NCBI RefSeq assembly: GCF_047663525.1 | Contig: NC_092600.1 | Span: forward strand, 8,715,501 to 8,779,500 | DNA from: Anas platyrhynchos | Lineage: Eukaryota; Chordata; Aves; Anseriformes; Anatidae | Direction: 5' to 3' | Length of the DNA stretch: 64,000 nt | In this document: positions 1-11,537 of the stretch, piece after piece | Layout: the number at the start of each line of letters is the position of its first letter | Position numbering within the stretch: position 1 is the stretch's first letter | The notes under the pieces: model-generated | The model's database searches: none | The model's input: the letters and a program-made list of their open reading frames with translations, nothing else | What the model was told of the DNA's origin: nothing | Program-made: the position numbers and the translations under genes

Positions 1-3000
1 TGGAAAATCCTGTTTTGAAATTAAAAGGTACAAGACATCTTCAAGGCACCCACCCATAGCTTGCATTTCAGACACTGTGCCACATTTCCCCGATCTGATG
101 ATGGTGTGGCAATACCTGGGTAAGACAAAACTTGTTCCTTTGTGAGGTGCATAAAGGTTTAAACAGCTGAAAAGGGAGGCATGTTGTCAAATAGCATCAT
201 TACTTTCAATCACTTCTGGTTCATCCTTGCCAAAGCTGATGGCACAGTCCTTGATACTTTAGGAGAAAGACAAAGCACCAGAAATGCACCAGGATTTTCA
301 GGAATCACATCAGGTCTAACACAAATCTTCATTCCATCCTCATTACTCAGCTGTGTATCCACGTGCCAAAACCTGGGTTTCATGTGGGTATTTAAAGTTG
401 CAAGTTCGTACCTGATTCCCAGCTAATATGCTTGCTACTGAAAGAATAATCCCTGTTTTCTGTTGGGAGTGTTCACCAGGCCCTTTCTAGCAACTGTTAT
501 AGGACACTGAGCATTTCCAGCTAGCATACATGCAGACGTAAGACTTCTGGCATTAGCATCCCACAGTAAAGCTCTCCTTTGTGTTGGAGAGCCAGAACTT
601 TTCCACACAATACCTTCTAGCCAGACAGTTCTCTTTGTGCTGAGTACAGAGCTTGATCTGAGCCACATAAATGTTGTGAGACATCCCAGCAAGCTGTCCG
701 TGTGGCCAGTGAGCTGGGGCACACCATATACAGGACTCTCCAGGCCCTGCCCACCCTGCAGGTAGGATGAAGGTTGCCTCTGGGCTCCCCCAGGCATAGG
801 CATGGATCACACCACTCAGCAGGAGTGCTAAATACTCACCAACTGGTCATCTGCTGTGCTACAGGTACCTTCCAACATCTCCAGAACATCTCCAGCAGAT
901 ACAGCTGATTGCCATGGCAGTTTTTTTTTATTATTATTATTTTTTCATCTATCTCCTCTTCTGGAAGACAGAGAAGGGAATAAGCCATCTTCCTTCTCAA
1001 CAGCACAAGAGACCATATCTGTGCTGTTGGCTCTTTTTTGTTCCGTGTCTCTGACCTCCCACTTACACCATCAAAGATAGGGAAAGAACTTTTCCTAAAG
1101 AATTTCTGGGCCTTTCAGGCCTTTTCATCTTATTTGGCGGTCCAAAGCGCTCTCCTAACCACTGGAAAATCAGAGTGCTTTTGTCAACTTGTCAAGCACG
1201 TGCACTCCATGGCAGCTCAGCACACATTTAACCCAACCACTTTCCCCAAGGGACTGTTATAAACCACTCTTTTCCATGGGCACTCATCCACACGCAGTTC
1301 TGTTATACCTGCAGCAGGAATGTCCTCACCACAGAGCCCTGAGGTTTACCTGATTACCTTTAACTACCTGTGGCTTTTCCCTTGCATTTAATAACACCAT
1401 TCCACACAACACACTAGCCTGTGTACCCATGTCCAACTTAATAAGCATCCCATTGCAACCAGGTCACCAGTCTGGTGGAGAAGCAGAGAGGTTAACGAAC
1501 GCCTAATGACAGTAGTGGCAGCAGCACGTTCACCAGTGGGGTCAATTAGAAAACTCGCTACTGGGATCAGCACATGGCAAACACCAACAGCACCCCAGAG
1601 CTGAAACGAGGCCAGGGAAATACCCAAGTCAAAGCTCTTTCAAGGTTTTTCTAGGAACATCTAGAACATGACCTGGCCTTGTTCTTCACCAGTCAGTGCC
1701 TGGCAGGAGGGCTACACCCATAAAATATCATATGGGTGCTATCCAACCATGGAGCCAAGCTCCCGTGGGCACTCACCTTTGTATTAAAACATCCAGTGTC
1801 TTGGCTGAGTGTGCTCTATGTGTTTGTCTGTGTTGGTGAGGGACCAACAGCAATATTGTCTTTGCTGGCAGACTTCTGGGATCTGAGCCTGTGATCCCTT
1901 CCAGGACTGGGCTTCCATTTGCCATTTATTTCCCAGCTGAAAATAAGGCCATGATCCAACATTTAGGCTGCAGAAATGCAGTCTTCCAAATAGGATTTAG
2001 TAAGTTTCTGTAATTCTTGCATTTGCATCTTTTGTAGGAACAAGGCATGGGACAAAGGATGCCACAGATGAGCTATTGCACTTGAGTACACCTGTACACA
2101 CACAGCTACAAGCCAAAAAGGAGACATTGCCACTGCCAGACAGAAACAGGGAGCAGCAACTGAGCTGCTACCTCAGGAATCCCCCCTTCATTTTTAGAAA
2201 TTTCTGCTTGTAGCAAGGTAAGTCTATTGCATTTGAACAGCCTTTTTCCTTTCTCTCCCTTCTGCATTTTTTACATGTTTACATGGCTTCTGCTTGTCCT
2301 TCTGCAGCACAGTCACACCACCCAGCTGCTGCTGGTGCAGAGGTCCATCCCTGAGCAAGTCCTTATCTCTCCAGAAGCTGTCCACCCATCACTTGCTGCA
2401 GACTGACTCAGTACCAGATGCTGCACCCAAAAAGCTATTTTCTTGTATTCATTGCCCTACACGTTTGGCTGTTTTACCTGGTGTACTGGCTTTAGGGAAC
2501 ACGTTTTGCCTTGTTAATCACTGTTGTCGGCGATGCCATGGAGCCTGCTTCCAAAGATGTAGGACAGATACACCCATGATTCACCCTGGCATCAAACACT
2601 GCACTACCTCCATGGAGTGCAGAAGTGGAAAGAACCTCCTGGGTCATCAAGTTCATCTGCCTGTCGTCACTAGTAACCACATCACTAGATCAATTAGGAA
2701 AAGGTTGATTGGCCTGTCACAGCTAATGGGCTCCTTGGTCTGGCAGAGGAATAAAGGATCCAAAGTCTGGAAGCTGCGCCTAGGTGAAGTCAGGCTGGCA
2801 ACAAGGGGTTACCCCATTTAACGGTGTCAGGTTTGTGCAGAAGAGCAGCAGTCTGGGGCATCCTGCATCACCTGCAAATTTTCAGTCTAGTCTGAATGTT
2901 TTACCAATACAGTATTATTATCCAGTGGCTTTCTGCCTCAACTTTACATGTCTTTGGACTACTTATACAAGGTTTGCAAAAGGCAAAGGAAAGCCTTTCC

Positions 3001-3558
3001 CATCAGCTCCATAATAGTACACTCAGTGGGAATTTCACCTTCCTGGAGAGAACCATAGGAATCCACAAGCTGAAAGAAAAGGTTTTAAAAAATCACTGCT
3101 CCCATTGAAACAAGAATTAACTCAAAGCAATTCTCTTGCTACAGTTAACTGGTTTAAATCCCACCCTAAGAGCTGCACCCATCACCAGGCTTCCAAAAGA
3201 AAGCAGTTAGCTGGAATTTATTTGTTTTCAAGGTAAGAAAATAAAATTGAAAAGTACTGCATCCACATGCCCTGGGCTTTTTTCCACATGCTTTTGAAGA
3301 TGCTCTCCTAGAGATTAGGCTGACATCTAAGATAATTAGCATATCTTCAGGCTAGAGATTTAATTAATAAACAAATAAGTCTCATTTACTAAGAGACCTG
3401 GGGAATTTTTGTTGTAATATTTTCTCCTAACTGAACAGGTATACATTTCATCATGGTTATAACGGTGTTAGTACACACACTATTCACTGCCAATTCTGGG
3501 GAAAAAATAAAGTTAAAAGGATAAAATAATTTTAGGTCAAACAGTGTTTTCTACATTC
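1..3558. other. Noncoding stretch
   Basis: No gene is supported. The open frames are short and unlike known proteins. The only recognisable element is a weak CR1-like fragment near 2612-2668. An A+T-rich section at 3300-3550 could be a - strand 3' UTR if the exon at 3559-3753 is real. Confidence 0.5.
2612..2668 (-). mobile_element. Possible degraded CR1 3' end
   Basis: GTGGAAAGAACCTCCTGGGTCATCAAGTTCATCTGCC resembles, in two parts (GGAAAGAACCTC and GGTCATCAAGTTCA), the reverse complement of the CR1 tail (GGAAGGGACCTC...GATCATCAAGTCCA). It is short and diverged. Confidence 0.3.
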
Positions 3559-3753
3559 TTAATCTTTCTGTGCTTCATATTTCACAAAATCATAATATTC
3601 CAGATCGATGTGTAGTTTAGATAGCAAATCACTAACATTCAAAACACATTCAGAATTAATGCTTCCATTGCATTTGGGGTACTTTTCAGCCAGGTGTAAG
3701 GTTATGAATAGTGGAATTGCCCAAAACACACAGCAAATTCTGCTCAAGGAATC
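3559..3753 (-). CDS. Candidate terminal coding exon, unknown product
   Basis: On the - strand a pyrimidine-rich stretch ending in CATATGCAG (acceptor next to 3753) precedes 64 open codons and a TAA at 3559-3561. The peptide begins DSLSRICCVFW and ends LEYYDFVKYEAQKD; it is rich in Lys, Glu, Asp and Tyr and less biased than the accidental frames nearby. A - strand AATAAA (TTTATT at 3217-3222) could end a UTR of about 340 nt. I do not recognise the family. Upstream exons would lie at higher coordinates on the - strand, and none were identified. It may equally be a chance open frame. Confidence 0.22.
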   Translation of the reverse strand, partial: DSLSRICCVFWAIPLFITLHLAEKYPKCNGSINSECVLNVSDLLSKLHIDLEYYDFVKYEAQKD

Positions 3754-6700
3754 CTGCATATGCGGTGGGAATGGAGGGGGGGATGTTCGAATCACTAAGT
3801 GACAGAACACGAATTCACCTTGCCTCTGAGCAACAGGACAAACAACCACGTTTTGCCCAGCAGGGAAGACATCTCTGTAGCTTTGTGCTGGATGTTTGTA
3901 GGAGCTCTCAAAAAACGGTAGCCTCAACAGCCTTGAGACAAGTGCCAAAACCTTATCAAAATAAAAACATCCAAGTGTTTACATCTGATCATGATATTAT
4001 TCATGTGAATAATTTATCCAGTCTGTTTAGTGGGCATCTGAAGACCCTTTTCAGATCATTCCACTCAGTCCCTCCTAATGGTATCACGAGGGTTGAGCTG
4101 AGGATGAATGCTGAGGATTTGAGCTGTTAGACTTGCACAGCTGAACAGCAAGGTGCACGTGTTATGGCTGGCCATGGGCAGGTCATACGGGTCTGTACAT
4201 GGTGAAGAAAGCCCACGGACCTCAAAGATAAAGTGCCATGCCTTGTAGCAAAAACGATCAGGCTAGAGGCTTGCTGGGACTAAGACACAACAGTGACACC
4301 TTTAAGGATGCTGGGGAAAAACTTATTTAGACCAGCAGTTCCAAAATTGCCTGAGGAAGGAGATCCATTCTGTTGACATCCCTCTGAAAATGAGGAATTC
4401 AGTGAAAAGGATGAGAAAGGCTATTGCAATAGAAACAGCTGAGGAGCAGAACATCACTTGCCTGCTAGATGCTAAGAGGGTGGTCTCACATCTGGACTGC
4501 CCCCTACTCAGTGAGCTATGGAAGAACTCGTGGTGTGGTCCACATGGTCTCCACCAACGCAGGATGGAGGAGGAGAACAATCTTGAAGGCAAGATTTAGC
4601 TGGTAGCTAGCAGGCTAAAGGCCAGGACCAACTCAGTTACATGCTTAGAAAAGCTCCTTCTAGTGCCCTGTGGAAAAATCCAGAGACATCGCAAGGTTCA
4701 GGAAATAGTACCTTGAGGACAGGCTTGAATAGGCACAGATCATGCGGCAAGGATCTAAATATTAAATCCAAATGAAAATAGATCAAGGCTGCTGGCACAT
4801 AAAGAAGGTCTTTTAAACTAAATATTGTAGGAGAGCCAAGAGTTTGACAAGACATGTGGTTTGGGAAAATGCAGTCTCCAGTGGAGAAGTCATGAAAATT
4901 TTGCATCCTTGAATAAAAGGATAGGAGAGTTGCCAAAAACAGTCAGGGAGGAAACAGCAGACTGCAGCCCCAGCAGACAACAGCCCTCTCAGGCATGCAG
5001 AGCCAGGGAACAGAATAAGACAACACCATGTACGCATTTCTATCCCAGTGCCAATGGTCTAAAAGCAGGATGAGTGAACAGCAGTGCCCTGATTTCAGAT
5101 GGGACTATTAACATAACCAGCACCTTAGAAATCTGGTGGAAGGAAGATAAGCAGCGGGACATGGTAATGAGTGGCAACAAATTATACAGGAATGGGAGTA
5201 GGCTGGGCAGGTGGAGGAGCTGAGCTGTACATTAAAGGAGAGCCGATCAAAGAGCACAACCAAGTTAACTGTATCAACAAGTGCCAGAGTCCCTAGGATT
5301 GCAGTCCCATGCCCGGACATTATAATATTAAGTAGTTATCCCATCATCCATCCAGAACAGGGCAATGACCATGAAACTTCAGATGAGGCTGTGATGGAAA
5401 TATCAGGAAGCAAGCACAAGCAATGGAAGATATCCATCTTCGCATACAGATGGTGTAAGTAACAGGACAGAAAGATGTCAAAGTTTAAGAACGGAAGCTA
5501 TTGCTCCTCCAGCAGCAATTAGTGACCTCTGAAGCATTAAGTCACTTCTTCATCATGTTCTGAGCAGCACCCAGGAGCACCACTTCTTTAGATTTCAAGA
5601 AGCAAGGAGCCACTGGTGACATGCTCAAAACCAACAGTCCTGAAGAGGCCTTACAACCCTGCTACTGTAAACTTCACTTAAGAACAGGAAGCTGCCTGAG
5701 AATACAGACACTTGTTTAAAGTAAGTTAGAAAGGAAGAGTCAATAGGGAAAAAACATGCCCCAGAGGCAAGAAGACCATTTGAAGAAATGATTAGTGTAA
5801 GTACATATCTCCGAAGGGATTTTTTTTTCTAGAAAAGTTAGTGTGCTTAGCAGAAAATGGTACAAACAGCACTAAGACAAGGCTAAGAAGTACTGTCCAA
5901 ATAATGGAATTAAAAACAATCTAAAATATAAAGCCTTCTGCTGTGCCAAAATATACTACAAATATTCTGAGCAGAACTTTTCAAGTCACAGGCACTAATA
6001 ACAAATTTGAGTGTCCATGATCAGAGGGCGAAGGGAGCCTCCAAGGAAGATAACACCATAGCAGAACAGCTGAATTAACTTCTTTATTCACAATAAATGG
6101 ATAAATCCCATTAACACGGGGTCACACACAGGGACTAAGTCCTTCAGCAGCACTCAAGGAACTCAAAAAATGATCATCCAGCCCAAGCTCTGCAGTGCAC
6201 TTTGCAGTAAAGGGAGAAAAGCTCATACAAACAGAATAATGCAGTAAGGACAGAGAAAGGACAGACCAGGGAAGACTCATGACAGGTTTTGGGGAGGAAA
6301 GTCCTGTCTTGTCATACATGAGAGTTCCACCAAGCATGGACAATGGCATTGTTTGACACAACTGACTTTTACTTCTAATCCAATCTTGAGATCCCTCCTC
6401 TAAAGGCTTCTTAGGAAACTAAGGTACCATAGAGTAAAGGAAAAGCTTCTGTGAGTTAAGAAGTGGTTAAAAAAGAAAGCAGTAATGACAGGACAGCTGT
6501 CCCAGTGGGGGTGGGACCCAACAGGAATCTCTGCAGCTCAAGTTATTATAAATGACTCGGAAAAGGGGATTAGCAAGGGGACTATTGGAATGATTCAGAA
6601 AAGTTCAAAGCTCCAAATCACCCAAGAGAAAAGCATAAGTCACTCATGACACAGTGGCTGGACAAGAAAATGGCAGACGAATTTCAGTATTGAAAGATGT

Positions 6701-7119
6701 AGAAGGGGAAATTAGCAAGCTATACTCTAGCTGCCTATTAGAGCTCCCTCAGGGGTGTATCATGGAGATATTGTAGGTAAGGCCACAAGAAGACATCAGG
6801 CCAGAGTTCAGCAACCAGAAAGATCTAGCACCTGATTGGAACCATTAAGAGGGAGAAAATTATTACTATGATAATTCTGCAGCTTCCTACAGCAGGGCTG
6901 TAGGAAGCTGCAGAAAGCCCCCGCCCTGGCCACCCAGAGGAACAGAGGTAGGAAGGGCTTTTGTCCAGAGAAGAATTAAGATTACCAGAACACCTATAGT
7001 GGAAGGCAGGCTACAAAGAGAATAGGAGTATGACAGTCTAAAATAAGGAATGCCCAGAGAAAATGAACAGGAGATGTCTAAGATTACTCACAGCACTCAA
7101 AACAAATGATAGCAAATGA
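3754..7119. other. Noncoding stretch, A/G-rich
   Basis: No gene is seen. From about 4380 the + strand is rich in A and G with many stops, a texture like a decayed LINE leading into the CR1/L3 fragment at 7120, but no diagnostic phrases were found before that. It contains the perfect hairpin at 6875-6915. Confidence 0.45.
6875..6915. repeat. Perfect 19-bp inverted repeat with 3-nt loop
   Basis: TTCTGCAGCTTCCTACAGC (6875-6893), a spacer AGG, then its exact reverse complement (6897-6915). No mismatches. The loop is too short for a usual microRNA precursor. It lies in otherwise unremarkable DNA just upstream of an old LINE fragment. Confidence 0.95.
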
Positions 7120-7420
7120 AATTATCGTATAGTGGGTTTAAACAAACAAAAGGAAGTTTTTTCCCCCCTTCCCATACAATCTAATTGCATTGTGGAACTC
7201 ATTGCCTCAGGATGTTGTGGATGCCAAACACATCAAGGGAGTCAAAAGTCAATTAAACTCATGGACTGGTCCATCAGTGGCTATTAAATATGATGATGAT
7301 GGAGATGCAGCCTCTGGCTGGTGAGTCCCCAAGCCACAGGAAGCTTTATCACAGGAAGAATTGCTTTGTGCTCGCCCTGTTTACTCCCCTCAATATCCAC
7401 AACCAGCCATGGTCAGACCA
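7120..7420 (+). mobile_element. Old CR1/L3-type LINE 3' fragment
   Basis: The text contains the diagnostic CR1/L3 3' phrases TGTGGAACTCATTGCC, CAGGATGTTGTGGATGCC, CATGGACTGGTCCATCAGTGG and then CTATTA, followed by a G/A-rich run and TTGCTTTGTGCTCGCCCTGT. These resemble the non-avian-type CR1 tails common in turtles and crocodiles and preserved as fossils in birds. The element is degraded, with no open frame. Its left edge is uncertain and may extend upstream. Confidence 0.65.
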
Positions 7421-8027
7421 GCACCCAGGTTTGGGGTTTGCTCTCCCCAGCTGCTGAAGCGTCGGAGTTGATGCGGACATTCCCAGGTTTCAGCACATGC
7501 CAGCTGCAGCCTGGAGGTTGGGATGCCTCCTTAGTCCCTGTCCTGAAGTGACACTAAACCTTCTGAAAACAGAATGGACTGCCAACATCTTGGGCTAAAA
7601 TTTTGGGCTTAAACCTCAGGAGATCCCGCACACATGAAGTCCAAAATCACACCCAGATGTCAGCCCTTTGTTTGAATGTCACGATTTATATTCTGAGTGA
7701 CACTTCCTCTTCTGTCTCCCCAACAATGACAAAACAAAGAGGTATAAACAAATCCTGGCTCCAGATGTTCTGCCCTCATTAGCGACCAGCTTGGCTAATG
7801 CTATTTCATCAGCCCTTTGTTTCAGGGTGGCAAGCCAACATCAGCAAGTCGAGGACACTTTGATGGGGCTCCCCCCCCCCTCCTCCTTGGGATGTGACAA
7901 ATTCCCAAGACACTCCTGCCCAACACTCAGTGCAATAACAAGCACAGGGCTGAATGACTGCCCTCGACAATGTTTGGTACGTGGAAAAACTTGTGCTCGC
8001 TAATTACCATGATTGCTCCATAAAAAT

Positions 8028-8102
8028 CCCCCTCGGGCGGCCGCGTGCGATGCAGGTGAGTGCAGCGCCGCAGCCCTGCCCCTCGGCAGCCCGCAGCCCA
8101 GG
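8028..8102 (+). other. Small CpG cluster with NotI site and ATG-CAG donor
   Basis: GCGGCCGC at 8037-8044 lies in a CpG-dense stretch that also contains ATGCAG|GTGAGT (donor at 8056) and a TATA-like CATAAAAAT at 8019-8027. No acceptor or downstream exon was identified. Confidence 0.3.
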
Positions 8103-11100
8103 AGGAGACAGACATCCCCGCTCTTTGAAGAACCTCCCCCAGCCAGCACTGGAGGTGTCCCACCCACCGGATCTATTCCTAGACATATCGGTTTCTATTT
8201 CTTTTCCCCACTGTTACACCAGTGCAAAGAGACAAGGTTGAGGATCAGCGAGACCAAACACGTACACAGGCTACAAAGCAAAGGTTTTCGTCCTCCTTTG
8301 AAGCCTGCTCTCCATTATGTGAGGAGAGATGCAGCAGATTTACTTCCCTGGGTTGAGCAGTCCTAAGCCTCTTTACTAAGCCTGCCAGCGAAAGCCTCAA
8401 AGCAGATGCCAAACCCTGCAATCTTTTTATGCATGGTAGAAATAATCTCTTCGCCTGGTGTCTGGGAGAACTGAACCCAGCATCCAGGCAAAATACTGCC
8501 GGACTGGGAGCCAGAGCAGAGCCAACAGCTACGGCCCAGCACCTTCTCTCTGCCACCTGCCAACATCATACACTCTGCTTTTACCTGAGCTCCAACCACC
8601 AAGGTTGGAAAGAGATATGAGGATCTAACCCTAAAGCCCATCAGATCTGCCCTAGGTGGTCTCTGCTGGCAAACTTGGGCCTTGTCCTCCACCAAAGGGA
8701 GCTCTCAGCATCCCCTCCTGCTGCAATTCCACTTGCACCTGTTTTACAGGTTGAAGGGGGGAGCCCAAAGACACCCTTCAAGAGTACAACAGCTCCTGAA
8801 GCAACCCCTGCTTCCTGACTCCGAGTTCCGAGGGCCTTCTTGCTGGCAGGCTGCCCTGAGCTGACAAGGTTGAACCTCATGAGTCACCACCATTGCCAAA
8901 TCCCCAGAACTATGGCAACTGCAGACATTTTCAACCAGAACAAGCCGCAAGGGCAGAGGGAAGCTAGTTGTAAAAGGAATAAATCAAAGGGAAATATTTG
9001 GCACTTCACTTTCGACAGGGAAGGACTCATCAACTTTTACTGTGGAGGAATAAAGAGTGAGACGAAAGATCCACTTTCACTTCACTCCCAGGATGCCGAA
9101 GGACTTTCGCATCCCTGTACTGAGAACAGCTGCTCTAAGTCTCTGCATCTCATAATGATAGATTCCTTGCTTAAAAATAAATCAGTGCAGCCTGGGATGC
9201 ATGCCAACACTTTCCCCCCAGTTTTCCCACGTCCTACATTTTAAAAGCAGCTGATGAGATCCATCCTTGCTTATTCCTCATCCTTCCTTTAATAACTCCC
9301 TGCGTTCTCATTAAAACCAGTGTGCTGCCCTCCTCACCTTTAAAGTTTCCCAGAGCTGCAGCCTCTTGCCTTGGCTACTCTTGCTTCATTCTGCATCATA
9401 CTACTCAAATTCAGCTACACTGGTGGCCTTGGAAGCTCCTTTTGGTAATTTCTCCCATAAGCACCACTCTTGAACTCTTTGTGCCCTAGATCTAAAAACA
9501 CTTCTGCTGCACTTCTCTGTCTCCAAAAATACAGGCAAATTAATAGTTCAGGGCCAGTTGAAACCAAAACACGGTTACTCTTTTCGTATTGCTCTTGACC
9601 TTCAGGTTGATATTATTCCCTAAAATTTAGAAAAGACACCCAAAGTTTGCAAACAAGGCGCTCAAACACACCATGTTGTGCAACACGCAGGCTATCAAAC
9701 CTGGGATCTCATTACACCCTCTGCCTCCCACTCTGGGTTGTGTTCCCTTGTTACATCTTGTTTCAAATTAGACTGAAAGCTCTTCATGCCAGCGGCAGTG
9801 GCTCCCTGTGGCATCACTGCAGCAAACAGGATTAATAAGCAAGACTAAACACAGCTCTCAAAAGCATCAAAAAAACAAAGAGGAAACTGAAGAGATGTGG
9901 GAAAGTGAGTGCCCCTGATCTGAATAAAGAACAGCTCTCCAGATGCTAGAATAACTCCAGGACATCTGTGAACTTGACTTCTCTGTGAGTTTCATTTTTC
10001 ACTTCTAGCCCCAGCATTTACCAGATTAAGTGAACCTAAGTGAAAAGATGCTTTGCATGGTCATATTCTTGTGCTGTCTTTCATCAGCATAGCTCCAAGA
10101 TTTAACTAGACCATTCAAATCAGGTCATTTGCATTGTAAATGACAGGGCATACTTAGCAAGCAGAGGATATAAGCAATGGAGCGACAAGAAAATAAGCAA
10201 CCTGTCCCTTTTCAGCAGACAACTGTCCTAGCTTAAGAGCTATGGTTTTGCAGTGCCTTACTGCACTGACTTCTGCTTTAGGACCTAACTGGAATTAAGC
10301 TATCCCTCCCGCAATAATGGCTGTCTGTGCAGGTGCTCTCTCATCAGCTTTCCACCTCTGACTTAAATCTCACCCAGAGCCCCAGGTGCTGCCCTTCCAT
10401 TAGGGCACACCTGCCATTTAGGGAACAGTTTGGCCAACACCACCTAGGGGCTTTACACCAACTGAGTAGTTTTTCCTATAGCCTGGAGAGGCTGTCACAA
10501 GTAGCGTCCTCTATCAGAGGAACTATGAAGAAAGGCAAGATTTGCCATCGGCCACAGAATGAGTCAATGGTTAGGGTAAGACACAACCTTCCCTGGAGCT
10601 GAGCCTGGGGTTCATTCTACTGTCCCCCATCAGTTCCCCAGCCCCACACACTTCTGCTGCTGAGGTCTATGACACCAGCACTGAGGTCTGGGAGAGTTTG
10701 CTTTGCATAGCTATTTCACTCTGATGCAGTAGAGATGGGTTTGTCCCTTTTCACTAGACATGATTTCTGTAACAATGAGCTTTCAGTGATGGGAATTACC
10801 AGCCCAGAAATTATAATGCTAATGTTTCGGGTGCACAACAGCAGATCAGCCATCACTGCTTCCCAGGAGCAGATCTACCTCTCCCAGGCCTAGCATCACT
10901 GCTGGATTTTGCTTCTGCAGAACTTACTGGCACCAGAAATCAAGTCCCAGAAGCAATTCCGGTGACTTTCTTTAAGCAGGCATAGAGGAATTGCCCAACA
11001 GCACTGTTAGTTTCAGAGCAGCACTGACAGCATTGCTCTTGCTGGCACCACTGACCTCCAGCAAAGATGGGTCTCTGGGTGGCAGGAGCATAACATGCCC

Positions 11101-11517
11101 ACACAGGTAAGCACACATCCACAGAAGACAACAGCATTAAAACAGAGTTGTCATCCCATAGGCAATTTCAAACAAGATGAGCTTTACTCTTTTAATCACC
11201 CTCCATCCAACTGGTGCTAAGGTCAACACTTGCAGGCAAAACTGCCTTTCCCTGCTGTTACCTCTGCTTGCAGCTGTAGCTACAGAGACCCACAAATGAG
11301 AGCACCGTATCTGCGAGCCATTTAGGTACCACAGCTTTGCTGCTGGGCAGGAGGTTTACACTGGCTGTGTGGAATAGATTTGTCCGGGAACAAAACCGTT
11401 TTCTGTAGAAAGGAAGAAAGAAGTTAGTTATCTCCTGCCTCCAAGAGCTTTAGAGTAAAGGCACTCATGGCAACTGCAAACAAGTGCTTAGCAGCACTGC
11501 AGTGATGTGGTTTAAGC

Positions 11518-11537
11518 AAAAAAAAAAAAAAAAAAAA
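11518..11537. repeat. A20 homopolymer
   Basis: Uninterrupted run of 20 A on the + strand. Confidence 0.95.

Noticed and set aside
2294-2821. 175-codon frame on the + strand
   Set aside because: It runs through a probable CR1-like fragment and shows no domain; its cysteines have no recognisable spacing.
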